Assembly: GCA_965140365.1 (NCBI GenBank)
Contig: OZ223196.1
Reading direction: 5' to 3' (one strand)
From: Hydrogenovibrio sp965140365
Lineage (GTDB): Bacteria; Pseudomonadota; Gammaproteobacteria; Thiomicrospirales; Thiomicrospiraceae
Length of the DNA stretch: 64,000 nucleotides
This document shows positions 1 through 8,889 of this stretch, one piece after another. How positions within the stretch are numbered: position 1 is the first letter of the stretch; every line of letters starts with the position of its first letter. Below the pieces are notes generated by a model, which was not told the DNA's origin, did not search any database, and saw only the letters and a program-made list of their open reading frames with translations. Made by a program: the position numbers and the translations under genes.

Positions 1-1
1 T

Positions 2-625
2 AACTCAAAGTATGCGTTCCTAGGTGCGATGCGTGCCTCGGCACAAAAAATCTCTTATGAAATTGCGATGGGCTTCGCGTTGGTGACGGTTTTGATGGTC
101 GCTGACAGCATGAACTTGACCGCGATCGTGAATGGTCAGCAAGGTGGCTTCTGGCACTGGTACTGGATTCCATTGCTACCGATGTTCTTTGTTTATTTTA
201 TTTCCGGTGTGGCGGAGACCAACCGTGCCCCATTCGATGTGGCGGAAGGGGAGTCTGAAATCGTTGCCGGTTTCCACGTTGAATATTCCGGTATGGCCTT
301 TGCCGTTTTCTTCCTGGCTGAGTATGCCATGATGATTTTGATTTCGTTCATGACCGCCATCATGTTTATGGGTGGCTGGTTGTCACCGTTTGAAGGCATT
401 CCTGGTTTGGAAGCGGCCTTTGCATGGGTACCAGGCTTTATCTGGCTGTTTGCAAAAGTGGCTTTCCTATTGTTCTTATTCCTCTGGTTCCGTGCGACTT
501 TCCCGCGTTACCGTTATGACCAAATCATGCGTTTGGGCTGGAAGGTGTTGATTCCGGTCACCATCGTCTGGGTCTTTGTGGTCGGCGTGATGGAATATTT
601 TAAATTTGGCCCGTGGTTCAATTAA
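2..625 (+). CDS. nuoH: NADH-quinone oxidoreductase subunit H, 5' truncated by window edge
   Basis: The membrane subunit of complex I that, with the peripheral arm, forms the quinone-binding site. The reading frame is open from base 2 (first visible residues NSKYAFLGAMRASAQK), so the gene begins upstream and only the C-terminal ~208 residues are present. The conserved NuoH stretch FISGVAETNRAPFDVAEGES and the end FRATFPRYRYDQIMRLGWK are visible, with several hydrophobic helices between them. It opens a same-strand series followed 11 bp later by nuoI, in the usual H-I-J-K-L-M-N order. An internal ATG at 29 exists but is not the start. Confidence 0.97.
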   Translation, partial: NSKYAFLGAMRASAQKISYEIAMGFALVTVLMVADSMNLTAIVNGQQGGFWHWYWIPLLPMFFVYFISGVAETNRAPFDVAEGESEIVAGFHVEYSGMAFAVFFLAEYAMMILISFMTAIMFMGGWLSPFEGIPGLEAAFAWVPGFIWLFAKVAFLLFLFLWFRATFPRYRYDQIMRLGWKVLIPVTIVWVFVVGVMEYFKFGPWFN

Positions 626-636
626 AGAGGTTCGTT

Positions 637-1128
637 ATGATTGCATTTATCAAACATCAAGTAAAAACCTTTGGATTGACCGAATTGTTCAAAGGGTTGG
701 CGGTCACCGGTAAATATCTGTTCAAAAAGAAAATTACCGTCCGTTATCCGGAAGAGAAAACACCTCTGTCACCGCGTTTCCGCGGCCATCATGCTTTGCG
801 CCGCTATGAGAATGGTGAAGAGCGTTGCATTGCCTGTAAATTGTGTGAGGCGGTTTGCCCGGCCAACGCCATCACCATCGAATCGGAAGAGCGTGACGAC
901 GGGAGTCGTCGTACCACTCAGTACGATATCGACATGTTCAAATGCATCTACTGCGGCTTCTGTGAAGAAGCCTGTCCGGTGGATGCAATTGTGGAAACGC
1001 GTGTTTTTGAATATGAGTTCCACGAGAGAGGACCGCACATCATGACCAAGGAAAAACTCTTGGCCTTTGGTGATAAACATGAGAAGCAAATTGCTGCCGA
1101 TCGAGCAGCGGATGCGAAGTACCGTTAA
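637..1128 (+). CDS. nuoI: NADH-quinone oxidoreductase subunit I (2x[4Fe-4S] ferredoxin-like)
   Basis: Carries clusters N6a and N6b, which pass electrons toward the quinone site at the membrane interface. Two classic 4Fe-4S motifs are visible: CIACKLCEAVCP and CIYCGFCEEACP. I choose ATG 637 (MIAFIKHQVK), giving 163 aa with the purine-rich AAAGAGG at 624-630. An upstream in-frame ATG at 613 would overlap the nuoH end and add eight unusual residues. The N-terminal ~45 residues hold the expected amphipathic membrane-anchoring region. It lies between nuoH and nuoJ with short gaps, consistent with one operon. Confidence 0.97.
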   Translation: MIAFIKHQVKTFGLTELFKGLAVTGKYLFKKKITVRYPEEKTPLSPRFRGHHALRRYENGEERCIACKLCEAVCPANAITIESEERDDGSRRTTQYDIDMFKCIYCGFCEEACPVDAIVETRVFEYEFHERGPHIMTKEKLLAFGDKHEKQIAADRAADAKYR

Positions 1129-1145
1129 TAAAGAGACTGTATTCA

Positions 1146-1781
1146 ATGACTTTTGAGCAATTTATTTTTTATCTGTTAGCGGCGATTTCTGTTTTTTCCG
1201 GTCTGATGGTGATCAGTGTTAAAAACCCGGTTAAGGCCGCGCTTTGGTTGGTATTGGCGTTTATTGCAACCGCCGGTGTCTGGTTAACGGCTCAAGCTGA
1301 ATTCTTAGGGCTGGTGTTGATTCTGGTTTACGTTGGGGCGGTGATGGTGCTGTTCCTCTTTGTGGTAATGATGTTGGACATCAATATTGCACGTTTGAAA
1401 GAAGGGTTTACCCGTTATTTACCTTTGGGTGTTTTGGCAGGCCTGGCGATTTTTGCCTTAATGTACTTGGTGTTGGGGCCGGAACGTTTTGGTTTGGAAC
1501 AGTATGCCGCACCCGCGCAAGTCGGCGCGGAAGACAGCAATACCTTGTCGATTGCGGTGCCGTTGTATACCGAACACGCTTATGCCTTTATTTTGGCAGC
1601 GGTGTTGTTGTTGGTCGGTATTGTGGCGGCCATTACGTTGACATTGCGTCGCCGGGCGCCGAAAGAGGTGTTGTATCAAGACATCGATAAACAGGTTAAG
1701 GTTCAGGCTTCTGAGCGATTCAAAATGGTCAAAATGGACGCAGTGGTCGAGAAAGACATCCCTGTGAAGGAGGAAGACTGA
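1146..1781 (+). CDS. nuoJ: NADH-quinone oxidoreductase subunit J
   Basis: Membrane subunit of complex I, 211 aa, with about five hydrophobic helices. The family-typical block NPVKAALWLVLAFIATAGVW and the following EFLGLVLILVYVGAVMVLFLF (third-helix region, quoted across two motifs) identify it. The C-terminal ~45 residues (from about 165) are charged and longer than in the shortest homologues. The stop codon TGA (1779-1781) overlaps the nuoK start (ATGA), which indicates translational coupling. A GAAGGAGGAAG tract at 1766-1776 is the nuoK ribosome binding site and lies inside nuoJ. Confidence 0.96.
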   Translation: MTFEQFIFYLLAAISVFSGLMVISVKNPVKAALWLVLAFIATAGVWLTAQAEFLGLVLILVYVGAVMVLFLFVVMMLDINIARLKEGFTRYLPLGVLAGLAIFALMYLVLGPERFGLEQYAAPAQVGAEDSNTLSIAVPLYTEHAYAFILAAVLLLVGIVAAITLTLRRRAPKEVLYQDIDKQVKVQASERFKMVKMDAVVEKDIPVKEED

Positions 1782-2086
1782 TGATAGCGTTATCGGATTA
1801 CTTAATTTTCGGTGCGATTCTTTTCATGATCAGCATGGCAGGGATTTTCCTGAACCGTAAAAACGTCATCGTATTATTGATGTCGATTGAATTATTGTTG
1901 CTTGCCGTCAATACCAATTTGGTGGCGTTCTCGCACTTCTTGAATGATGTTACCGGACAAATTTTTGTCTTTTTCATCCTAACGGTTGCGGCCGCTGAAG
2001 CGGCGATTGGTTTGGCCATCATCGTATTGGTCTTCCGTAATCGAAAAAGTATCAATGTTGATGATTTAGGTTCAATGAAAGGGTAA
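1781..2086 (+). CDS. nuoK: NADH-quinone oxidoreductase subunit K
   Basis: Small three-helix antiporter-related (MrpC-like) complex I subunit, 101 aa, the standard length. The two membrane-embedded glutamates needed for proton pumping in this family are visible, in LLMSIELLLLAVN and AAAEAAIGLAI. Its start overlaps the end of nuoJ by one base and a strong purine-rich site precedes it. nuoL follows after 8 bp. Nothing unusual is seen. Confidence 0.97.
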   Translation: MIALSDYLIFGAILFMISMAGIFLNRKNVIVLLMSIELLLLAVNTNLVAFSHFLNDVTGQIFVFFILTVAAAEAAIGLAIIVLVFRNRKSINVDDLGSMKG

Positions 2087-2094
2087 TAACAACA

Positions 2095-4071
2095 ATGCTA
2101 TTAAAATTTCTATTAACGATTATCCTTTTGTCGCCATTGTTTGGTGCTGTGGCGGCCGGTTTGTTCGGGCGCCGAATCGGGCGTCGTGGTGCTCACACGG
2201 TGACGATCTTCGGTGTGGCGGTATCCACTGTCTTGTCGGCTTACGTCTTCTGGCTGTTCATCTTTGAAGGCCATGCGACGTACAATGCATCGCTTTACAC
2301 TTGGCTGGTGTCGGACGGCATTAAATTTGAAATCGGTTACATGATCGACCGTTTGTCTGCCACGATGATGTTGGTGGTGACGTTCGTTTCCTTGATGGTT
2401 CACATCTATACCATCGGTTATATGGATCATGACGAAGATTACGATCATAGCAACCCGTATTATCAGCGTTTCTTCAGCTATATTTCTTTGTTCACCTTCT
2501 CGATGTTGTCGTTGGTGATGGCGAACAACTTCCTGCAGTTGTTCTTCGGTTGGGAAGCCGTGGGCTTGGTCTCTTACCTGTTGATCGGTTTCTACATGAA
2601 GCGTGAATCGGCGATTCAGGCAAATTTGAAGGCCTTCCTAGTGAACCGTGTCGGTGACTTCGGCTTCATTCTGGGGATTGCCGTTGTGGTCATGTATTTC
2701 AATACCTTGGACTACGAAGAGTTCTTTGCTGGGCTGGAAGCAAATCAACATATTCAAATGAGCTTTTTCCCTGGCGTGGAATGGTCGATGATTACCGTTC
2801 TGTGTTTGTTGTTGTTTATCGGTGCCATGGGTAAATCGGCTCAGATGCCGTTGCACGTTTGGCTGCCGGAATCGATGGAAGGCCCGACGCCGATTTCCGC
2901 TTTGATCCACGCCGCCACCATGGTAACGGCGGGTATCTTCATGGTAGCCCGTTTGTCGCCGGCCTATGAATTGTCCGAAGTGGCTTTGAGCGTGATTTTG
3001 ATTATCGGTGCGACCACCGCCTTTATGATGGGGGTTCTGGGGATTGTTCAGAACGACATTAAACGCGTGGTGGCGTATTCGACCTTGTCCCAATTGGGTT
3101 ACATGGTTGCCGCACTGGGTGCGTCCGCTTACGCGGCGGGCATGTTCCATGTTTTGACGCACGCTTTCTTTAAAGCCTTGTTGTTCTTGGCGGCCGGTTC
3201 GGTCATCATCGCCATGCACCATATTCAGGATATTCGTCAAATGGGCGGTTTGCGTAAGCACATGCCGATCACTTATTGGGCGTTGTTGATCGGTTCCTTG
3301 GCTTTGATTGGTTTCCCAGGCTTCTCCGGGTTCTTCTCGAAAGACAGTATCTTGATGGCAACCGACCAGACCGATATCTTCGGTGCGGGCTATGCCCAGG
3401 TCTTGTTGTTGATCAGTGTCTTTGTCACGGCCTTCTACAGCTTCCGTATGTTCTTTGTCGTGTTCCATGGCGAAGAGTCGGATTACGTGAAGAGCCACAA
3501 AATCACCGAATCGCCTAAGGTGGTAACGATTCCGTTGATTATGTTGGCGATTCCGGCCGCCATAATGGGCATTCCAATGGTCGGAGGTATTTTCTCCGGT
3601 GCTTACTTCGGTGATTCTATTACCGTTTTGCCGCAACATGACGTTCTCGGCAAAATTTATGCAGAGCAATATCACGGCGTGATTGATATGATTCTGCACT
3701 CCCTGACGACGGCCCCGGTTATTTTGGCTCTGTCCGGTGTGTTCCTGGCCTGGTTGTTTTATCTGAAGAAGCCGGAGTGGCCAGCTAAAATTCGCCAGGC
3801 CTGCCCGCGCGGTGCCTATGTGTTGGATAATGCCTATGGCTTCGACCGTTTCAATGACATTGTGTTTGTGAACGGTGCGCGCAAGCTGGGTGACTTCTTC
3901 TGGAAGGGCATCGACGTCAAGATGATCGATACCGGCATTGTGACCAATACCTTCACGTCCATCGCGAATGCGGCGGGAGCGTTGAGATTGAGCCAAACCG
4001 GTTATCTATACCATTATGCGTTCGTGATGATTTTCGGCCTGCTGGCGATGCTGGTTTGGGTACTTTGGTAA
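2095..4071 (+). CDS. nuoL: NADH-quinone oxidoreductase subunit L
   Basis: Largest antiporter-like proton-pumping subunit of complex I, 658 aa, a typical length that includes the C-terminal lateral amphipathic helix. Conserved motifs are visible: the region around FFGWEAVGLVSYLLIGFY, then LPLHVWLPESMEGPTP-type residues near 265-280, and the HAATMVTAGIF segment. The start ATG 2095 follows nuoK directly. A long minus-strand open frame lies opposite (2638-3996) but has no family signature and is a by-product of codon bias. nuoM begins 37 bp downstream. Confidence 0.97.
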   Translation: MLLKFLLTIILLSPLFGAVAAGLFGRRIGRRGAHTVTIFGVAVSTVLSAYVFWLFIFEGHATYNASLYTWLVSDGIKFEIGYMIDRLSATMMLVVTFVSLMVHIYTIGYMDHDEDYDHSNPYYQRFFSYISLFTFSMLSLVMANNFLQLFFGWEAVGLVSYLLIGFYMKRESAIQANLKAFLVNRVGDFGFILGIAVVVMYFNTLDYEEFFAGLEANQHIQMSFFPGVEWSMITVLCLLLFIGAMGKSAQMPLHVWLPESMEGPTPISALIHAATMVTAGIFMVARLSPAYELSEVALSVILIIGATTAFMMGVLGIVQNDIKRVVAYSTLSQLGYMVAALGASAYAAGMFHVLTHAFFKALLFLAAGSVIIAMHHIQDIRQMGGLRKHMPITYWALLIGSLALIGFPGFSGFFSKDSILMATDQTDIFGAGYAQVLLLISVFVTAFYSFRMFFVVFHGEESDYVKSHKITESPKVVTIPLIMLAIPAAIMGIPMVGGIFSGAYFGDSITVLPQHDVLGKIYAEQYHGVIDMILHSLTTAPVILALSGVFLAWLFYLKKPEWPAKIRQACPRGAYVLDNAYGFDRFNDIVFVNGARKLGDFFWKGIDVKMIDTGIVTNTFTSIANAAGALRLSQTGYLYHYAFVMIFGLLAMLVWVLW

Positions 4072-4108
4072 TGATGATAAGAAATAAAAGAGAAGGGAAT
4101 TACATAAC

Positions 4109-5623
4109 ATGATTTTCGATTTGCCTATTTTAAGTACCCTGATTTGGTTACCCATTCTGGGCGGTTTACTGATTTTATTCGTGGGATCGAATCGAGATGC
4201 GTTTGCGAAATGGTTTGCGCTTTTTATTTCCGTCGTTACCTTTTTGTGCTCGATTCCGCTGTGGACGAATTTTGATACCACTACCTCGGCGATGCAGTTC
4301 GTCGAGCGAGTCGAGTGGATTCCGCAATTCAATATTTATTACAGCCTGGGTGTGGACGGCTTGTCCATGCCATTGGTCTTGTTGACGACCTTTACCCAGA
4401 TTCTGGTCATTGCATCGGCTTGGGACGTGATTAAAGAACGCGTCGAACAATACATGGGCGCCTTCATGATTATGCAAGGCCTGATGATTGGGGTCTTTGT
4501 TGCTTTAGACGGGATTCTGTTCTATGTGTTCTGGGAAGCGCTGTTGATTCCGATGTTCATTGTCATCGGTAAGTGGGGTGGCCCGGACCGTGTCTACGCG
4601 ACCATCAAGTTCTTCCTGTATACCTTCTTCGGGTCGGTCTTCATGCTGGTAGCGTTCCTGTATATGTACTTCCAGTCCGGCAGCTTCTCGATTTTGGATT
4701 TCCATAGCATGTCCTTGTCGTACATGGCGCAGATTCTGATTTTCCTGGCGTTCTTGATTGCCTTCGCGGTCAAGGTGCCGATGTTCCCGGTGCATACTTG
4801 GTTGCCGGATGCGCACGTTCAGGCACCAACGGCCGGTTCCGTTGTGCTGGCGGCCATCATGCTGAAAATGGGGGGCTACGGCTTCGTACGTTTCAGTTTG
4901 CCGATTACGCCGGACGCGGCGATGGAATTGGATTGGTTGGTCATCGTTTTGTCCTTGATTGCGATTTTCTACATCGGTCTGGTGGCCATGGTGCAGTCAG
5001 ACATGAAAAAACTGGTGGCCTATTCCTCGATTTCCCACATGGGCTTCGTGACCATCGGTATGTTCCTAGTGTATGACATTGTTCAAAACACCGGTTCCAT
5101 CCAAGGTTCGATGATCGGGATGGAAGGGGCCATGATTCAAATGATTTCCCACGGGTTCATTTCCGGCGCGATGTTCTTGATGATCGGTGTCTTGTATGAC
5201 CGTATGCATACCCGTGAAATTTCCGCTTACGGCGGGGTGGTGAACACCATGCCGTGGTTCGGCTTCTTTGCCGTGTTGTTTGCGATGGCGAATGCCGGTT
5301 TGCCGGGCACGTCCGGGTTCGTGGGTGAATTCATGGTTATCCTAGCCTCATTCAAAGCGAATGTCTGGTACGGTGTGATTGCGGCTTCCACCTTGATTAT
5401 CGGCGCGGCTTATACCCTGTGGATGGTAAAACGTGTCTTCTTCGGTGCGGTGGCGAATGACAACGTCGGAACCTTGCAAGATTTGAATAAACGCGAATTC
5501 GCAATTATGGCGACACTTGCCGTGGCGGTTGTGCTGTTGGGTGTCTACCCGGCTCCATTGATTGATGTGATGCATTCTTCGGTGGCCAATCTGCTGATTC
5601 AAGCGACCACGTCAAAACTATAA
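4109..5623 (+). CDS. nuoM: NADH-quinone oxidoreductase subunit M
   Basis: Antiporter-like proton-pumping subunit of complex I, 504 aa, about 14 transmembrane helices. The proton_antipo_M signature is present (VHTWLPDAHVQAPTAGSVVL, then LKMGGYGFVRFS), as is the essential glutamate in FYVFWEALLIPMF. An AAGAGAAGGGAA purine run at 4088-4099 serves as ribosome binding site for ATG 4109. It follows nuoL and precedes nuoN by 23 bp. Confidence 0.97.
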   Translation: MIFDLPILSTLIWLPILGGLLILFVGSNRDAFAKWFALFISVVTFLCSIPLWTNFDTTTSAMQFVERVEWIPQFNIYYSLGVDGLSMPLVLLTTFTQILVIASAWDVIKERVEQYMGAFMIMQGLMIGVFVALDGILFYVFWEALLIPMFIVIGKWGGPDRVYATIKFFLYTFFGSVFMLVAFLYMYFQSGSFSILDFHSMSLSYMAQILIFLAFLIAFAVKVPMFPVHTWLPDAHVQAPTAGSVVLAAIMLKMGGYGFVRFSLPITPDAAMELDWLVIVLSLIAIFYIGLVAMVQSDMKKLVAYSSISHMGFVTIGMFLVYDIVQNTGSIQGSMIGMEGAMIQMISHGFISGAMFLMIGVLYDRMHTREISAYGGVVNTMPWFGFFAVLFAMANAGLPGTSGFVGEFMVILASFKANVWYGVIAASTLIIGAAYTLWMVKRVFFGAVANDNVGTLQDLNKREFAIMATLAVAVVLLGVYPAPLIDVMHSSVANLLIQATTSKL

Positions 5624-5646
5624 GAAACAATAGGTGAGTTAATCGT

Positions 5647-7083
5647 ATGAACTTTGTTATTCCCAGTTTTACCCCTGCAATTCCAGAGATTGTCTTATTG
5701 ACCCTGACATCTTTGTTGTTGGTTGCAGACACTATCTGGTCTAAGCGTAGCGAATTCGCAACCTATTATGCCACTCAGTTGATTTTGTTGGTCGTTGGTT
5801 ATTTGGTTTTGACCAGCTTCTCCGTTGAGCAAGTCCTGACGTTCGACGGGAGTTTTGTGCGTGACGCTTTCGGCGATGTGCTGAAGCTCTTTATCGTCAT
5901 TATTTCGATGGGGATCTTCTTGTTCTCGAAAGAGTATCTTCTGCAGCAGAAATTCTATCGGGGTGAATATTTCACCTTAGGATTGTTCGGTGTGCTGGGC
6001 ATGTTTGTCATGGTGTCCGCTTATAACCTGATTACCTTGTACCTGGGGCTGGAAATCATGTCCTTGGCGATCTATGCCATGGTGGCCATGCGTAAGGACA
6101 ACCAATTTGCCTTGGAATCCGCCATGAAATACTTTGTGTTGGGCGCATTGGCCACCGGTATGTTGTTGTATGGCTTCTCGATGCTTTACGGTGCGACCGG
6201 CACCATTCAGTTCAATGAAATGGCCGATGTGATTGCTTCCGGCAATGTGGATCACGTGGTTCTGTCATTCGGCGTGGTTTTTGTGGTCATCGGCTTGGCG
6301 TTTAAACTGGGTGCGGTTCCGTTCCATATGTGGGTGCCGGACGTTTATCACGGTGCGCCAACGGCGGTGACGCTGTACATTGGTACCGCACCAAAGCTTG
6401 CGGCCTTTGCCATTATGTACCGTTTGTTGGTGGAAGGTCTGCCAGGCCTGGTGGAAGATTGGCAATCGTTGATTATCATGATTTCGATCTTGTCGTTGAT
6501 TGTCGGTGCCGTTATCACCTTAGTGCAGGATAACCTGAAACGTCTGTTGGCGTATTCCGGTATCGGGCACGTCGGTTTCCTATTGTTGGGCATTATCGCC
6601 GCCAATCCGGACGGCTATTCCGCCGCGATGTTCTATGTCATTGTCTACGCCATTACGACCGTGGCCGGGTTCGGCATGATTACGGCCTTGGCGAGAACCG
6701 GCAATGAATTTGATTTGATTGCCGACTTCAAAGGCATGAACAAGCGCAATCCTTGGTTAGCCTTAATGATGTTGTTTGTCATGTTCTCTATGGCTGGGAT
6801 TCCGCCGTTCGTCGGCTTCTATGCGAAAGTGGTTGTGATTGAAGAAGTGGTGGCGGCTGGCTTCACTTGGTTGGCGATTCTAGCCGTGGTGACGGCGGTT
6901 ATCAGTGCTTTCTACTATTTGAAAGTGGTCAAGGTCATGTACTTTGATGAACCGGACGATAACACGAAAATCGAGCCGATCAGTAATCAGCTGAACTGGG
7001 CTGTGAGCTTTGTTTCCATCGCCTTGTTGCTGCTTGGGTTGATGCCGTCGCCATTGATTACGCTGTGCTACAATAGTTTGTAA
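5647..7083 (+). CDS. nuoN: NADH-quinone oxidoreductase subunit N
   Basis: Third antiporter-like subunit of complex I, 478 aa. Characteristic motifs are VPFHMWVPDVYHGAPTAVT and the preceding conserved lysine helix, with YLGLEIMSLAIYAM carrying the key glutamate. It ends the nuo operon and a rho-independent terminator follows at 7094. An exact CCAGGCCTGG palindrome occurs inside the gene at 6442-6451, encoding part of GLPGLVED. This is one of the dispersed copies described under findings. Confidence 0.97.
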   Translation: MNFVIPSFTPAIPEIVLLTLTSLLLVADTIWSKRSEFATYYATQLILLVVGYLVLTSFSVEQVLTFDGSFVRDAFGDVLKLFIVIISMGIFLFSKEYLLQQKFYRGEYFTLGLFGVLGMFVMVSAYNLITLYLGLEIMSLAIYAMVAMRKDNQFALESAMKYFVLGALATGMLLYGFSMLYGATGTIQFNEMADVIASGNVDHVVLSFGVVFVVIGLAFKLGAVPFHMWVPDVYHGAPTAVTLYIGTAPKLAAFAIMYRLLVEGLPGLVEDWQSLIIMISILSLIVGAVITLVQDNLKRLLAYSGIGHVGFLLLGIIAANPDGYSAAMFYVIVYAITTVAGFGMITALARTGNEFDLIADFKGMNKRNPWLALMMLFVMFSMAGIPPFVGFYAKVVVIEEVVAAGFTWLAILAVVTAVISAFYYLKVVKVMYFDEPDDNTKIEPISNQLNWAVSFVSIALLLLGLMPSPLITLCYNSL

Positions 7084-7093
7084 TATTAATTCG

Positions 7094-7119
7094 AAGCCCG
7101 TTCCAAACGGGCTTTTTTG
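7094..7119 (+). terminator. Rho-independent terminator of the nuo operon
   Basis: Nine-base-pair stem AAGCCCGTT / AACGGGCTT with loop CCA, followed by a run of T. It lies 10 bp after the nuoN stop and separates nuoN from the DUF2818 gene, although read-through may still supply the latter. Confidence 0.9.
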
Positions 7120-7136
7120 CTTGAAGGAGTGTTGTT

Positions 7137-7475
7137 ATGACAGTCGACACCGCTGTTTGGGTTTTACTGGTCACGGCCATCGTTTTGGCGAATATTCCTT
7201 GGATTCTGTCCAATCGAGTGTTTGTTTTTATCCCTGTTCAAAAAGCCAAATCCATTTGGTTTAACTTTGCCGAATGGTTTTTGTATTTCCTGGTGACCGG
7301 CATCTTTGCTTACTTGTTAGAAAACAAAGCGATGGGGCATGTCAAACCACAAGAATGGGAGTTTTATGTGGTGACGTTCTTTATGTTTGCCATCTTCTCC
7401 TTCCCAGGATTTATCTATCGTTATAACCTGAAAATGTTTTTGGATAAGGCTCGCGGTAAGAAACAAGCGGCCTAA
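7137..7475 (+). CDS. DUF2818 family membrane protein
   Basis: 112-aa integral membrane protein with three hydrophobic segments (about residues 6-26, 40-58 and 78-96). The pattern VLLVTAIVLANIPWI... near the N-terminus and FPGFIYRYNLK near the end matches the DUF2818 proteins that are commonly found directly after nuoN in beta- and gammaproteobacteria. That placement suggests a role linked to complex I, but no biochemical function is established. Start ATG 7137 has a strong GAAGGAG site at 7123-7129. Confidence 0.85.
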   Translation: MTVDTAVWVLLVTAIVLANIPWILSNRVFVFIPVQKAKSIWFNFAEWFLYFLVTGIFAYLLENKAMGHVKPQEWEFYVVTFFMFAIFSFPGFIYRYNLKMFLDKARGKKQAA

Positions 7476-7512
7476 TCGTCCTTTACATCAGCACCTGTTT
7501 TATTGATTCTTG

Positions 7513-7535
7513 AATCAGGCCTTTCTGGCCTGATT
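7513..7535 (+). terminator. Stem-loop after DUF2818 gene, probable terminator
   Basis: Perfect nine-base-pair inverted repeat AATCAGGCC / GGCCTGATT with loop TTTCT. The following bases (ACTATCTTCCTTGC) are pyrimidine-rich but lack a clean T run, so it is a weaker terminator candidate. Confidence 0.55.
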
Positions 7536-7605
7536 ACTATCTTCCTTGCTTTTACCGTCTAATCGCTTAATATTGAACCTCATTGATTTAGATTTTGAGT
7601 GCATT

Positions 7606-8379
7606 ATGAAACCATCCATTCCGATTGAAACCGCTGGCAAAGGCTGTTCACAATGCCATAAAGATTTAGATTTCGAGTTTTCGTTTGCTTTTCAACCCAT
7701 TGTGAATGTACGTGAAGCCACGATTTTTGGTTATGAGGCTTTGGTGCGTGGCACAGAAGGGCAAGGGGCTTTTTTTATCTTGAATCAGGTGGGGGCCGAT
7801 AACCGTTACGCTTTTGACCAGGCCTGCCGCGTAAAGGCCATTGGCTTGGCAGCCAAATTGAACCTTCAGCAAGTGATCAGTATTAATTTCCTGCCTAATG
7901 CCGTTTATGAACCGGAACACTGTATTCAAAGCACTCTGAAAGCCGCAAAAGCTAATGATTTCCCGATTGAACGGATCATGTTTGAAATCACCGAATCCGA
8001 ACAGGTGTATGACTTGGACCACATGACCAATATTTTTGATTACTATCAAAGAAGCGGGTTTATCACGGCTCTTGATGATTTCGGCGCCGGGCACGCAGGC
8101 CTAAATACCTTGTCGCGGTTCGTTCCCAATATCCTGAAAATTGATATCAATCTCGTCTCTAATATCCATCGTGATGTCGTCAAACAATCCATCTTTAAAG
8201 GACTGGCTTCGATTGCAACCGATTTGAATTTTATGTTATTGGCCGAGGGAATCGAGCAGGAAGAAGAGGCTCTGTATTTCAAGGAAGCGGGCGTCGAGTT
8301 AATGCAAGGCTATTATTTTGCCAAGCCCGGCTTTGAAACCCTGCCGACAGTCGATTTTGCCGGCAAGGTGTTTGGTTAA
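7606..8379 (+). CDS. EAL-domain protein (c-di-GMP phosphodiesterase-like)
   Basis: A single EAL domain filling almost the whole 257-aa protein, preceded by a short segment with two cysteines (CSQCHKD). Motifs expected for an active enzyme are visible in order: YEALVRG, the Asn in SINFLPNAV, EITESE, ALDDFGAGHAG, LKIDINL, LLAEGIE and QGYYFAKP. It would hydrolyse c-di-GMP to pGpG in the cytoplasm, if active. I prefer ATG 7606 (MKPSIP) over an upstream TTG at 7546 because the upstream residues are unlike the family. It is the last chromosomal gene before the island. Confidence 0.85.
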   Translation: MKPSIPIETAGKGCSQCHKDLDFEFSFAFQPIVNVREATIFGYEALVRGTEGQGAFFILNQVGADNRYAFDQACRVKAIGLAAKLNLQQVISINFLPNAVYEPEHCIQSTLKAAKANDFPIERIMFEITESEQVYDLDHMTNIFDYYQRSGFITALDDFGAGHAGLNTLSRFVPNILKIDINLVSNIHRDVVKQSIFKGLASIATDLNFMLLAEGIEQEEEALYFKEAGVELMQGYYFAKPGFETLPTVDFAGKVFG

Positions 8380-8420
8380 TTTGTAATAGCTTATGTCTCT
8401 AAAGACAAATTTTGGGCAAT

Positions 8421-8469
8421 AAAAAAGCCAGACTTCACAACTTTTGTTAAAGTAATGAACATCTGGCTT
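8421..8469 (-). terminator. Ancestral tRNA-fMet terminator stranded at left island border
   Basis: Read on the minus strand, stem AAGCCAGA / TCTGGCTT (8462-8469 with 8425-8432) followed by a T run (A run 8421-8426 on plus). Its layout matches the terminator just downstream of tRNA-fMet at 32525-32572: the same distance to the tRNA 3' terminal sequence and the same outer bases. I infer that this is the original terminator of the tRNA, displaced 24 kb by island insertion. Confidence 0.6.
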
Positions 8470-8478
8470 CCAGAAATT

Positions 8479-8492
8479 TGGTAGCGGGGGCT
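8479..8492. repeat. Left attachment-site remnant (tRNA-fMet 3' end)
   Basis: TGGTAGCGGGGGCT is identical to the start of the repeats at 23834 and 32579, that is, the CCA end and acceptor strand of tRNA-fMet. Similarity fades after one mismatch and GATT. The shared segment to the left is slightly longer versus the tRNA copy (ATTTGG). It marks the left junction of the island. Confidence 0.75.
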
Positions 8493-8589
8493 CGATTCAA
8501 GCATTTCTTGACGATAGAAGTGTAAATGGTTTTTTATATGTTTTTCAAAAAGTTGGAATGTACCTATGATTACATTTAGAGAAAAGCGA

Positions 8590-8763
8590 ATGGAGACAAC
8601 AGTAAAACAGAAAATCGAATTTTGCATCGCAAATGCTCGCCTTTCTGGACGAACGCTATCCTGCGTAGAAATAAAAAACTGTTTCAAAATACTACACGGC
8701 AGAGTGACTGCAGATGAAATCATAGCTGAAGTCATTTCTAGAAAAGGTTACCGTGGGGATTAA
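8590..8763 (+). CDS. Hypothetical small protein near left island end
   Basis: 57-aa frame from ATG 8590 (METTVKQKIEFC), with AGAGAAAAG upstream. An in-frame ATG at 8566 gives 65 aa but lacks a visible binding site. I do not recognise the protein. Its last codons run out of frame into the SAVED-gene remnant at 8751, so the end may be a fusion artefact created when the fragments were joined. It could equally be debris. Confidence 0.3.
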   Translation: METTVKQKIEFCIANARLSGRTLSCVEIKNCFKILHGRVTADEIIAEVISRKGYRGD

Positions 8764-8816
8764 GATTAAGCGACAATAATTATAATGTTGTGTTTAACGC
8801 TCCTTTTTATTCATAG
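8751..8816 (+). pseudogene. Remnant: C-terminal tail of a SAVED-domain (CBASS effector) gene
   Basis: Reading from 8751 gives P-W-G-L-R-L-S-D then NNYNVVFNAPFYS and a stop. The intact effector at 14415-15467 ends PWGIKINN then NNYNVVFNAPFYS. The DNA is also alike, including the TGTGTTCA after both stop codons. Differences fall at many third positions, so this is a diverged homologue's tail and not a recent copy. No upstream part of the gene remains in frame. Confidence 0.75.
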
Positions 8817-8817
8817 T

Positions 8818-8889
8818 GTGTTCATCCGCTTTATCGGTACGCATAAACAATATGATTCAGATGGCAATCATGTGGAGTTAGCAACGTAA
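8818..8889 (+). pseudogene. Remnant: C-terminal part of a HigB-type toxin gene
   Basis: The frame from 8818 reads VFIRFIGTHKQYD followed by SDGNHVELAT and a stop. The first part matches the conserved C-terminal strand of HigB/RelE-family mRNA interferases (FIRFIGTHxxYD). The final ten residues do not fit the family, so the end may be another join. There is no start and no catalytic core. The first bases overlap the TGTGTTC that follows the SAVED tail, placing the breakpoint there. Confidence 0.6.

Noticed and set aside
2638..3996. Long minus-strand open frame (452 aa) opposite nuoL
   Set aside because: It lies entirely antisense to a clear nuoL, is very rich in H, Q and R as expected from codon bias, and shows no domain.
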